Notes: generated by a model from the sequence alone, not told the origin. Counted from the stretch's first letter, positions 8,940 to 15,679 are shown. The stretch is 20,771 bases of DNA from Lachnospiraceae bacterium (GCA_003979345.1 RYVZ01000044.1:1-20771); one strand, 5' to 3'. Numbers and translations: made by a program.

Positions 8940-9401
8940 TTACAGATCCGGAAACCGATACATGAGGTTCAGGCAGTCCGGAACACGTTCATCCACATAT
9001 CCGGTATCCTGAAAACCTATTTTTTGATAAACACGGAGTGCTGCCCCGGCGTTTTTATTGACACATACTTCTACCTGATCGTAGTGATGTTCTTTGGCAA
9101 GTAGATCGAGGATCAGCCGCAGCGCCTGAGTGCCGTATCCTTTGTTCTGAAAACGATGGTCGATCATAAACTGCTGTAAGTCGTAACATGCGGGTTCTTC
9201 GTCCATGTCCCTTACAAGCGTGACGCCGACTGCGTGTTCCCCGTCGGATATGCCGTAGACCCTGGCATTGCAGGAGCGGTAAACATAGCCCCTCGCAAGA
9301 ATGCCGATCGGGTTGGCGAGAAAATGTTTCTGATCTTCTGCAACGCTTAGTGAGACGATTTCTATCCAGTTTTGTTCGGTCACATCAACTAATTGAATCA
9401 T
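8940..9401 (-). CDS. GNAT-family N-acetyltransferase, BltD/spermine-acetyltransferase-like
   Basis: An acetyl-CoA-dependent acyltransferase of 153 residues. The N-terminus has the pattern NWIEIVSLSVAEDQKHFLANP, similar to Bacillus polyamine acetyltransferases of the BltD/PaiA type. The acetyl-CoA loop is FMIDHRFQNKGYGTQA, the R/Q-x-x-G-x-G/A signature. The GNAT C-terminal segment is NAGAALRVYQKIGF. The frame is open to 9422, but ATG 9401 is preceded by GGAAGGAGG (9411-9419) at good spacing, so it is the start. It is divergent from a MerR/TipAS regulator, like bltD beside bltR, but no Blt-type efflux pump is present. Polyamine or a related amine as substrate is an inference. Confidence 0.85.
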   Translation of the reverse strand: MIQLVDVTEQNWIEIVSLSVAEDQKHFLANPIGILARGYVYRSCNARVYGISDGEHAVGVTLVRDMDEEPACYDLQQFMIDHRFQNKGYGTQALRLILDLLAKEHHYDQVEVCVNKNAGAALRVYQKIGFQDTGYVDERVPDCLNLMYRFPDL

Positions 9402-9496
9402 TTTTTGAAGCCTCCTTCCCAATTGTAATGTAAAAATAATTTCAAAGCAACGATTTTAACAAAAAATATTTTGAATAAAAAATTACGAAAAACTTC

Positions 9497-9527
9497 TTGA
9501 CCCCTACGTTACGTCATACCATATGAT
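9497..9527 (+). promoter_or_regulatory. MerR-type promoter with 19-bp spacer
   Basis: The -35 TTGACC (9497-9502) and -10 TATGAT (9522-9527) are separated by exactly 19 bases, the overlong spacer characteristic of promoters activated by MerR-family proteins through DNA distortion. The spacer carries a dyad around TACGTTACGTCA, as in operators of TipA/Mta/BmrR-like regulators. It lies directly before the merR gene, so autoregulation is likely. Confidence 0.8.
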
Positions 9528-9553
9528 GAGTTTAACACGAAGGAGGCGCTGTG

Positions 9554-10306
9554 ATGATGACAGTAAATGAAGTGAGTAAACTGGCTGGAGTGAGCGTGCG
9601 CACGCTGCACTATTATGACAGGATCGGTCTGCTTTGCCCGACGAAGCTGACGGAAGCGGGATACAGGCTGTATGACGATATGGCGCTGGAACGCCTGCAA
9701 AGTATATTACTGTTTCGAGAGTTGCAGTTTCCGTTAAAGGAAATCAGAGCGATTCTTGACAGTCCGGATTTTGACAGGAAAAAAGCATTGGATCAGCAGA
9801 TCACCCTGTTGGAATTAAAAAAGGAGCATATCGAGAATCTGATCGACCTCGCTCGTGGAATAAAACTGACAGGAGTGAGACCACTAATGGATTTTTCAGC
9901 ATTTGACACATCGAAAATTGACGAGTATGCAAAGCAGGCGAAGGAGATGTATGGACAGTCAGAGGCGTACCGTGAATTTGAAGAAAAAAATAAGAACCGC
10001 AGCAAAGAAGAATTAACTGCAATCAGCCAAAGCATGATGGGACTGTTTCAGGAATTCGGAGCGATGCAGACGCTTCCGCCGGAAGATAAGCGCGTGCAGG
10101 CTCAGGTAGAAAAACTGCGGGCGTTTATCACGGAACACTTTTACAACTGCACGCCGGATATTCTGAGATCGCTTGGGAAAATGTACGGCGGCGGAGGAAG
10201 CATGAGTGAAAACATCGACCGCGCCGGGGGAGCCGGAACAGCGGCATTTGCGGATCAGGCGATCCGCATATACTGTAAAAGGCAAGCTCCGGATCTGGCG
10301 GAATAA
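9554..10306 (+). CDS. MerR-family regulator with C-terminal TipAS-like domain
   Basis: A ligand-responsive transcription activator of about 250 residues. Residues 1-70 are the winged helix-turn-helix, with MTVNEVSKLAGVSVRTLHYY and the following YDRIGLL turn. A dimerising helix follows at about 75-110 (DQQITLLELKKEHIENLI). The C-terminal ~125 residues match the TipAS pattern of an all-helical drug-binding domain, with segments such as YGQSEAYREFEEK and the C-terminal FADQAIRIYC. GTG at 9551 is in frame, but AGGAGG (9541-9546) is best spaced for ATG 9554. The gene is expressed from a 19-bp-spacer promoter, and divergent GNAT expression may be co-controlled. The inducer is unknown; TipAS relatives bind thiopeptides and other hydrophobic compounds. 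Confidence 0.9.
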   Translation: MMTVNEVSKLAGVSVRTLHYYDRIGLLCPTKLTEAGYRLYDDMALERLQSILLFRELQFPLKEIRAILDSPDFDRKKALDQQITLLELKKEHIENLIDLARGIKLTGVRPLMDFSAFDTSKIDEYAKQAKEMYGQSEAYREFEEKNKNRSKEELTAISQSMMGLFQEFGAMQTLPPEDKRVQAQVEKLRAFITEHFYNCTPDILRSLGKMYGGGGSMSENIDRAGGAGTAAFADQAIRIYCKRQAPDLAE

Positions 10307-10328
10307 AGACCGCGGGACAAAACAAACG

Positions 10329-10413
10329 GGCGTCTGCCAAATACTTCGGTATGCGGCAGGCGCCTGCTTAATATTTGGTGGCAAGTATTGCCCAATATTG
10401 CGGTATACGGGCA
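10329..10413. repeat. Two related hairpins downstream of the MerR gene
   Basis: The first hairpin (10329-10364) pairs GGCGTCTGCC with GGCAGGCGCC and has an inner ATAC-TTCG-GTAT stem closed by a UUCG tetraloop. The second (10389-10413) pairs TGCCC with GGGCA. The loops share sequence: GCCAAATACTTCGGTATGCG against GCCCAATATTGCGGTATACG. This looks like a duplicated structure. The first may end merR transcription, though its T tract is poor. Confidence 0.55.
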
Positions 10414-10414
10414 C

Positions 10415-10443
10415 TTGTCAATCCTGCTGGCATTGGGTATAAT
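10415..10443 (+). promoter_or_regulatory. Near-consensus sigma-A promoter
   Basis: TTGTCA (10415-10420), a 17-base spacer and a perfect TATAAT (10438-10443). It is followed by a leader containing the perfect hairpin GTCCCT-GGAG-AGGGAC (10494-10509) and then the ribosome binding site of a 15-codon ORF. It is well placed to transcribe the peptide ORF and the HTH gene after it. Confidence 0.75.
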
Positions 10444-10549
10444 GAGGTCAGGCAGGATAAAGAAGCTGCTGCATCTGCAACGGAGGATATCCGGTCCCTG
10501 GAGAGGGACGATAAACATTACTACGATATCATACAAGGAGGAAATTAGA

Positions 10550-10597
10550 ATGAATAAGGCGATTGCAGGGAATGGCGGAGGCTGTTCAAATACATAA
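10550..10597 (+). CDS. Short peptide ORF, MNKAIAGNGGGCSNT
   Basis: A 15-residue frame begins at ATG 10550, preceded by AAGGAGG (10535-10541), among the strongest ribosome binding sites in the window at usable spacing. It ends with TAA at 10597. The peptide has a basic start, a Gly-rich middle (GNGGG), a single Cys and a polar tail. It lies downstream of a strong promoter and 55 bases before the CD3324-like HTH gene, apparently in the same transcript. It could be a leader peptide, a signalling or modified peptide precursor, or only a translated leader. No known peptide family is recognised. The evidence is the ribosome binding site plus the promoter; function is unknown. Confidence 0.5.
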   Translation: MNKAIAGNGGGCSNT

Positions 10598-10652
10598 TAT
10601 ATGATGAATAGCCCTGCCCTTCTTTTCGGAAACGATGTGGAATGGAGGCAGT

Positions 10653-10910
10653 ATGAGCTATGTCAGGGCGGATAAATTATTTTCACGGGAGATGATCGAG
10701 CTGCTTCAGGAGTACGCGGTGGGACAGACTGTTTATATTCCGAGAAAACAGGGAGAGAGAGCAGTCTGGGGAGAAAAGACAAAGCTGCGCAGGGAGCTTG
10801 AAGAGCGGAACCGGAAGATTTACAGGAATTATCTGGAAGGGGCAACGACAAAAGAGCTGGCAGTCCGGTATTATCTTTCGGTAAAGACCATCCAAAGGAT
10901 CATTCGTTAG
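10653..10910 (+). CDS. Small HTH protein, CD3324-like
   Basis: A protein of 85 residues that is mostly charged helix with a C-terminal helix-turn-helix: GATTKELAVRYYLSVKTIQR. The N-terminal part, YVRADKLFSREMIELLQEY followed by VYIPRK, resembles clostridial proteins annotated as CD3324 family (Mor-like HTH), from memory of that family. ATG 10653 has GGAGG at 10644-10648; an in-frame ATG at 10635 lacks a ribosome binding site. It follows the 15-codon ORF and precedes a strong terminator, so these probably form a two-gene transcript. DNA binding is likely; the targets are unknown. Confidence 0.75.
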   Translation: MSYVRADKLFSREMIELLQEYAVGQTVYIPRKQGERAVWGEKTKLRRELEERNRKIYRNYLEGATTKELAVRYYLSVKTIQRIIR

Positions 10911-10928
10911 GAGAAATAGGAAGGAGAG

Positions 10929-10977
10929 CTCCGGCAGTCATGCACGGGAAAGTCTGTGCACGGTGCCGGGGTTTTTT
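10929..10977 (+). terminator. Rho-independent terminator after the HTH gene
   Basis: CTCCGGCA (10929-10936) and TGCCGGGG (10964-10971) form the base of a stem, with an inner TGCAC/GTGCA pair, followed by TTTTTT (10972-10977). Confidence 0.88.
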
Positions 10978-11427
10978 GTATAGAGGATCCGGGAGCTCTT
11001 TTTTGTGAAAAAATGTATAAGGTTGCACAGCATGGCCATGCAGCGTATCATGGACGCATAGCCGGCTGTAAAGAATACGGACCGCCAGCTGCCTGATGCG
11101 TGACTGGCGGCTTGCGCGGATGACAATCCGATGAAGCTCATGAGCATTGCGCTGAAGCCGTTATGTCTGCCGCCGTTCCCGTTAGAGCGCATTGAAGAGA
11201 TGACGAAACTCATGGGCGGAAGCGGAACGACAGGAATCTGAGTCTGACGGGCGTGCCGCAAAGAGGAAAGCTTATGAAGCGGCGGCAAATGATTATCAAT
11301 CGGAAAAGCATGACGGTTATCAAATGCAAAGCAAAACGGCTGAAACGGTGGTAAACGATTGCTGAGCGGAAGACATAACGGTTATGGGGCACTAAGCAAA
11401 GCAGCTAGGAAACGCAAGGCAAAACGG
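10978..11427. other. Non-coding or decayed tract between the HTH gene and trpF
   Basis: No intact gene with a ribosome binding site is seen. A plus-strand frame ending with a TGA near 11240 reads protein-like for about 40 codons (MKLMSIALKPLCLPPF, ATG near 11150) and another short hydrophilic frame follows, both broken by stops. A 116-codon minus-strand frame (10938-11288) lacks a ribosome binding site and overlaps the terminator. The right half is made of imperfect tandem repeats, listed separately. It may be the remains of a lost gene. Confidence 0.45.
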
Positions 11428-11430
11428 TTA
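11258..11430. repeat. Imperfect tandem repeat, about 2.5 units of ~68 bp
   Basis: Units begin at GCAAAG at 11258, 11326 and 11396, giving periods of 68 and 70 bases. Units one and two share the blocks TGAAgCGGcGGcAAAtGATT, CGGAA and CATgACGGTTAT, with scattered substitutions and small indels. The third unit is truncated near the trpF stop codon. The divergence suggests an old duplication. Confidence 0.6.
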
Positions 11431-12063
11431 CGTAATATCGGATCTCGAAAGCGAAAGACCCCGCACGGCGCTGACAAAATCGGCGACCTTCTGCGGGTCT
11501 TTTCCTGTACGCCCGTCGTACTCGACAGCTGATGAGACATCCACGCCGTCGGGGTGGATCGTACGGATGGCGCCTGCAACATTTCCGGGAGACAGACCGC
11601 CCGCGAGTAAAAAGAGTTTATCATCACGGGGAAGCTTATTCAAGATCGAAAGATCGAAGGTCTTGCCGCTGCCCGGTTCCTGCGCGTCAAACACATACCC
11701 TGCAATGTTATCACAGGCTTGAAAAGACGGGTATTGATCTAAGTCGTTGACGTTAAACGCTTTTAGGATCGGCAGATTTGCCGCGCGCAGCACTTTGTCT
11801 GACAGCCTGCCGTGTATCTGGATGAAATCAAAATCAAGCTTTTCAATTTCGGCGATCTCCGCAACAGACGGAGAAACGACGACGGCAACTCGTTTGATAT
11901 CGGGACGGAGCGCTTCAAGGATGGAGCGCGCCTCCGGCAGTGTGCGGTTCCGTCTGCTTTTCGGATAAAAGAGCACAATTCCGGCGAAAGTGACCGGAAA
12001 GCGGTTGATGAGTATGGCGTCGTCCGTTGAGACGAGACCGCATATCTTGATGAAAACGGACAT
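11428..12063 (-). CDS. trpF: Phosphoribosylanthranilate isomerase
   Basis: TrpF catalyses the Amadori rearrangement of N-(5-phosphoribosyl)anthranilate in tryptophan synthesis, in the cytoplasm. The protein has 211 residues, normal for this TIM-barrel family. Visible motifs are the N-terminal FIKICGL with the catalytic Cys8, FYPKSRR, IQIHG, the FDAQEPGSGKTFD loop with the catalytic-type Asp, LAGGLSPGNV and the phosphate-binding GVDVSSAVE near the C-terminus. TTG 12069 is in frame, but AGGAGG (12071-12076) is best placed for ATG 12063. No other trp gene is next to it, so it stands outside the usual trp operon. No T-box-like leader is evident upstream. Confidence 0.93.
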   Translation of the reverse strand: MSVFIKICGLVSTDDAILINRFPVTFAGIVLFYPKSRRNRTLPEARSILEALRPDIKRVAVVVSPSVAEIAEIEKLDFDFIQIHGRLSDKVLRAANLPILKAFNVNDLDQYPSFQACDNIAGYVFDAQEPGSGKTFDLSILNKLPRDDKLFLLAGGLSPGNVAGAIRTIHPDGVDVSSAVEYDGRTGKDPQKVADFVSAVRGLSLSRSDIT

Positions 12064-12404
12064 ATCCAAACCTCCTATTTGATGCGTCTGCAGATCTTCT
12101 CACTGGCGAAAGTCTCTTTGCAGAGCAGGAAATCTTCTGAGCAAGAGATTTTTCGGGAAAGAGTTCTTTGTGCTGGCGGAAATCTTCTATATCATAGCAT
12201 ATCTTTGCGGAGTGATGAATCGAATCTTACAATTTTTATCTAGGATTATGCTATTATATCCCTGCGGAGTTGTGTATAGTAGAGAAAATCTGATTTGAGC
12301 AGGATGCTTATATGTAAGCACGAAACCTGGATGCAAGCAGGAAACATATATGTAAGCGTGATGCTTACATGTAGGCAGGGTGTGAAAGACACAGGAGGAC
12401 GGCT
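12064..12404. other. Divergent intergenic region between trpF and the GH26 gene
   Basis: About 340 bases hold the promoters of both genes, though no hexamer pair is convincing on either strand. The trpF-proximal part repeats the motif GAAATCTTCT or a close variant at about 12130, 12180 and (as GCAGATCTTCTC) 12090. The GH26-proximal part carries the TGCTTAYATGTARGCA motif array listed separately. No gene or structured RNA was recognised. Confidence 0.5.
12298..12378. repeat. Repeated near-palindromic motif upstream of the GH26 gene
   Basis: TGCTTATATGTAAGCA (12305-12320) and TGCTTACATGTAGGCA (12362-12377) are two near-palindromes. A half copy, ATATGTAAGC, lies near 12348-12357, and GTAAGC-GTGAT-GCTTAC forms a perfect hairpin there. 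AGCAGGA precedes the first two copies. The array ends about 27 bases before the GH26 start codon and could be a protein-binding site array or a leader structure. Confidence 0.55.
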
Positions 12405-13421
12405 ATGCAGACACAGACGACAATTACACCGGTTAATCCAAACGCGCAGGAGGAGGTAAAGCGCGTGTTACAATATCTGAGTTCCATTGAGGGTAAGCAG
12501 GTCATTTTGGGACAGCATACCCAGACGATGGGGCAGGAGGAGCTTGTCTATATTTATCGGGTGACGGGGGAACTTCCCGCGCTTTGCGGATTCGAACTGC
12601 TGGCGTATTCGCCCAACATTAACGAAAAGAGCGACGAGGAATGCTTAAGCGAAGTGCGCGCGGCAGCAGGGACGCTGAAAAGAGCATGGGACTGGGCGTA
12701 TAAGGGGGGACTCATTACCTTTACATGGCATTGGTTCTCTCCGCTCGGCGGCTGCCATAAGTCTTTTTATTCCGAGTGCACCGATTATGACGCCGACCTT
12801 GCCGTGACGTCCGGTACGCCGGAAAACGTCGCGCTTTTGTCCGATATGGACTATATGGCAGGGCTGCTCAGGCCGTTTTGCGATGCGCATGTGCCGATCC
12901 TCTGGCGGCCGTTTCACGAGTGTGACGGTGAGTTTTTCTGGTGGGGAAAAAAGGGCGCGGGCGCGGTAAAAAAATTGTACCGCATGATGTATGAACGTTA
13001 TACAAACCATTTTCATCTGGATAACCTGATCTGGGTGTTTAACGCGGCGGATCCCGCATGTTATCCGGGTGATGATGTTGTTGATATGATCAGCCGTGAT
13101 ATGTACCCGGAACCGCATGTTCATACAAGCTGTGCCGCCGAATATGAGGAGTTGAAACTCCTGACAAAGGCGCCGAAGCTCTGTGCAGTCGGGGAGATCG
13201 GACCGCTGCCGGATGTGGATGCAATGATCAGAGAGAAGACCGCGTGGACGTATTATATGACATGGTCCCACGACTTCGGCATGACCGAGCGGTTTACCAC
13301 AAATGAGGTACTGCGCCGGAACTATCAGAGCGGGAAAGGCGTGACTTTGTCGAAACTGCCGGAGCTGTACCATGTCAATGCGGAGAGATTTGCCGTGATG
13401 CCGGAGAAAAAAGAAGCATGA
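12405..13421 (+). CDS. GH26 beta-mannanase, probably cytoplasmic
   Basis: A glycoside hydrolase of 338 residues that probably cleaves beta-1,4-mannosidic bonds. The GH26 signatures are clear: LGQHTQ near the N-terminus, FTWHWFSP, the acid/base in WRPFHECDGEFFWWG (Glu172) and the nucleophile in CAVGEIG (Glu264). The protein starts with the polar MQTQTTITPV and has no signal peptide or transmembrane segment, so it likely acts inside the cell on imported manno-oligosaccharides rather than on polymer. ATG 12405 has AGGAGG upstream. No mannoside transporter, phosphorylase or epimerase is adjacent, so its pathway partners must lie elsewhere. Confidence 0.92.
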   Translation: MQTQTTITPVNPNAQEEVKRVLQYLSSIEGKQVILGQHTQTMGQEELVYIYRVTGELPALCGFELLAYSPNINEKSDEECLSEVRAAAGTLKRAWDWAYKGGLITFTWHWFSPLGGCHKSFYSECTDYDADLAVTSGTPENVALLSDMDYMAGLLRPFCDAHVPILWRPFHECDGEFFWWGKKGAGAVKKLYRMMYERYTNHFHLDNLIWVFNAADPACYPGDDVVDMISRDMYPEPHVHTSCAAEYEELKLLTKAPKLCAVGEIGPLPDVDAMIREKTAWTYYMTWSHDFGMTERFTTNEVLRRNYQSGKGVTLSKLPELYHVNAERFAVMPEKKEA

Positions 13422-13522
13422 TCGCAGAATGACGCGGAAAGTCAAATACTCTGCCGCAAGCGTGTCTGCCTGGCTCATTGCTCACGGGAATAATGAACCG
13501 GAACCCCGCATTCGGGTGTTTG

Positions 13523-14446
13523 TCACAGACACAGGTATACGACAAGCGGTATCGTCACAATAGAACATAAGGTCGTCAGGAAAACGCCCCGCGCCGCAAG
13601 ATTTTGATCCGCCTGATATTCAATGGAAAAAAGTACGGCGGAGTTTGCGACCGGAAGCGACAGCATGATAAGGCTGACGTTTAGGAGCAGTTCATCATGG
13701 ATGAAGAGGCAAAACAGCGGATACAGGCAGAGCGGAAGCAGGATCTGTTTTAGTACGATGAACGGGTACATACGCCAGTCGCGCAGCATTTCCTTAAGCT
13801 TCATGGAAGCGATGGAAGCGCCGGTCAGAAGCATGGCAAGCGGTGTTGTCAACCCGCCGATATACCCGACGACATTCACGACGGGGGACGGAAAGGGCAG
13901 AGCGGCAAAATACAACACAATAGCGAGTAAGGACAGTAAGATCCCCGGTGAAAGCAGCATGCTGAGCCGGGGTTTTTCTTTTTTCTCATTTCCGGAGCTG
14001 ATGAGCAGAATGCCGTAGCTGAAACTGGAAAGGTTAAAGATCATATTGAAAAGCGCGGTATAGAATACTGCCTCCGTGCCGAGCAGTGCCGAAATGAGGG
14101 GAAAGCCCATAAAACCGACGTTTGAAAAGGTGGTCATATATGTGTAAAGCCCGCGCTGTGATTTGGGTGCAGCGATCAGGCGGGAGATAAGCCATCCGAA
14201 AAGCGGCAGGATGAGATAGAGAAATACGGCAGCCGCAAGGATCGTAAGAACTGTGAAAAGCGGGGCACGCTGTTCAAGTGTCAGGACCGAGTCAATAATC
14301 AAAAACGGCATTGTGACATTGATCAGAAGTTTTGTCAGCGCACGATTAAAATCCTCTGTCATGAATCCGAGGCGGAACAGGATAAAACCAGCACCCATCA
14401 AAAGAAACAAGGTAATAAGCTGATAAAGAATGACCTGAATATTCAT
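13523..14446 (-). CDS. AEC-family (auxin efflux carrier-type) permease
   Basis: An integral membrane protein of 307 residues with about ten hydrophobic segments and the two-half layout of the auxin-efflux-carrier family, which in bacteria often moves dicarboxylates such as malate. Visible family features are the N-terminal LMGAGFILFRLGF, the polar break TFSNVGFMGFPL in the first half, and LTTPLAMLLTGASIA before the second half. The frame extends to 14473, but ATG 14446 follows AAAGGA and gives the usual N-terminus (MNIQVILYQ). It is divergent from the ketopantoate-reductase-like gene, hinting that the carrier may move a substrate or product of that enzyme. The substrate is unknown. Confidence 0.88.
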   Translation of the reverse strand: MNIQVILYQLITLFLLMGAGFILFRLGFMTEDFNRALTKLLINVTMPFLIIDSVLTLEQRAPLFTVLTILAAAVFLYLILPLFGWLISRLIAAPKSQRGLYTYMTTFSNVGFMGFPLISALLGTEAVFYTALFNMIFNLSSFSYGILLISSGNEKKEKPRLSMLLSPGILLSLLAIVLYFAALPFPSPVVNVVGYIGGLTTPLAMLLTGASIASMKLKEMLRDWRMYPFIVLKQILLPLCLYPLFCLFIHDELLLNVSLIMLSLPVANSAVLFSIEYQADQNLAARGVFLTTLCSIVTIPLVVYLCL

Positions 14447-14497
14447 AAGAACGTTTCCTTTCTTTGAAAACACTGATTCGTTCAGTACTTTCCAAAC

Positions 14498-14525
14498 TTG
14501 CGTGACGCGGAAAAACGCGTATAAT
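14498..14525 (+). promoter_or_regulatory. Promoter with overlapping inverted repeat for the ApbA/PanE-family gene
   Basis: TTGCGT (14498-14503), a 16-base spacer and a perfect TATAAT (14520-14525). The spacer contains ACGCG-GAAAAA-CGCGT (14505-14520), an inverted repeat that runs into the -10, where a bound protein would block transcription. Confidence 0.6.
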
Positions 14526-14557
14526 GAGAGTATGTCCGAAACTTGTGCCAGTAACGT

Positions 14558-14586
14558 ATTTTATACGCTATGCCATAAGAATGCAA
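14558..14586 (-). promoter_or_regulatory. Putative divergent promoter of the AEC permease gene
   Basis: On the minus strand, TTGCAT (14586-14581), a 17-base spacer and TAAAAT (14563-14558). A small inverted repeat, CGTAT-TTT-ATACG (14555-14567), covers the -10. Confidence 0.45.
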
Positions 14587-14686
14587 CGAAAACATAGATA
14601 TAACCGCATTTCTTCCTGAAAAAGAAGGGGCAGACCGGATCATCGGTAAAGAGTGAGCGGCAAAAAAGGAAAGAGGGAAACGATTG

Positions 14687-15679
14687 ATGAAATATTGTGT
14701 GATAGGAGCCGGCGGGACCGGAGGCTGCATTGCGGCTTACATGATAAGAGCGGGGAAGGATGTCACAGTGATCGCGCGGGGATCACATCTTGAACAAATA
14801 CAAAAGCACGGGATTTTACTCGAGACAGAAAAAGGAACGGAGACGATCGCGCCGGTATCTGCATATGAAATGAGCGAATATATAAGAATGTGCGGAACGG
14901 CTTCGGCGGAGGCGCTTCAGGAAGAAGCCGCGAAAGCTTCTGCCGAAAAAAGGTTGGAGCGACCGGATGTGATCTTTGTATGCGTAAAGGGATACTCGCT
15001 CGAAGGCGTCATACCATTTATCAGGGAGGTGTCAAAAAGTGATACGATCGTGATACCGGTCTTAAATCTGTATGGAACAGGGGAAAGACTGCAGAAAGAA
15101 CTGCCCGGATTACTTGTTACGGACGGCTGCATTTATGTGGCAGCGCAGATAAAGAAGCCCGGGACGGTCTGGATGAACGGAACGATCTTCAGGGTGGTGT
15201 TTGGCGTGCGTGATCCGGAAGAACTGCGGAAGGAATTATTTGAAATTGCAGAAGACCTGCGTCAAAGCGGGATCGAAGCAGTACTTTCTGAAAACATCAG
15301 AAGGGACGCGCTGCAGAAATTTTCTTATGTGTCACCGATGGCGGCTGCCGGTCTATGCTACCATGCGAACGCGGAGCGGTTTCAGGTTACCGGAGATGAG
15401 CGGGACACTTTTGTCGCACTGGTCGGTGAGATCGACAGACTGGCAGTAGCAATGGGCATTGAATTTCAGATGGATATCGTAAAAAATAATCTTGCGATAC
15501 TGGATGCGCTTTCTCCCGAGGCCTCCACATCCATGCAGCGGGATATTGAGGCCGGAAAGCCCTCGGAAATCGACGGGCTGATCTATGAGGTAGTGCGCTT
15601 GTCCGGGCAGTATGGAATAAAACTTCCGATGTATGAAAAGATGGCGGAAGCGCTGAAAGAACATCATGAAATCATATAG
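14687..15679 (+). CDS. Ketopantoate reductase (ApbA/PanE)-family dehydrogenase
   Basis: An NAD(P)H-dependent 2-hydroxyacid-type dehydrogenase of 330 residues. The Rossmann motif VIGAGGTGG is at residues 5-13, and the basic residue in VIARGSH after the second strand suggests NADPH. VIFVCVKGYSLEGV carries the family's conserved Lys, and the helical C-terminal domain includes PSEIDGLI, a substrate-site segment. About 20 residues rich in Ala and Glu (ASAEALQEEAAKASAEKR) sit between the third and fourth strands, where typical PanE proteins are shorter. A TTG at 14684 is in frame; ATG 14687 with AGAGGGA upstream is preferred. It is not next to panB or panC, so true ketopantoate reduction is uncertain; many paralogues act on other oxo acids. 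Confidence 0.88.
   Translation: MKYCVIGAGGTGGCIAAYMIRAGKDVTVIARGSHLEQIQKHGILLETEKGTETIAPVSAYEMSEYIRMCGTASAEALQEEAAKASAEKRLERPDVIFVCVKGYSLEGVIPFIREVSKSDTIVIPVLNLYGTGERLQKELPGLLVTDGCIYVAAQIKKPGTVWMNGTIFRVVFGVRDPEELRKELFEIAEDLRQSGIEAVLSENIRRDALQKFSYVSPMAAAGLCYHANAERFQVTGDERDTFVALVGEIDRLAVAMGIEFQMDIVKNNLAILDALSPEASTSMQRDIEAGKPSEIDGLIYEVVRLSGQYGIKLPMYEKMAEALKEHHEII

Noticed and set aside
9422..9450. A minus-strand TTGCTT-17-TACAAT promoter for the GNAT gene
   Set aside because: It would start the transcript inside the GNAT ribosome binding site (9411-9419), leaving no usable leader.
10938..11288. A 116-codon minus-strand frame after the HTH gene
   Set aside because: It overlaps the strong terminator, has no ribosome binding site and no recognisable domain; the tract appears decayed on both strands.
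11258..11430. A CRISPR array
   Set aside because: The units are diverged and ~68 bp long with no conserved short repeat plus unique spacers, and no cas genes are present.
12645..13478. A 277-codon minus-strand frame opposite the GH26 gene
   Set aside because: The plus strand encodes GH26 with both catalytic glutamates; the minus frame has no family features.
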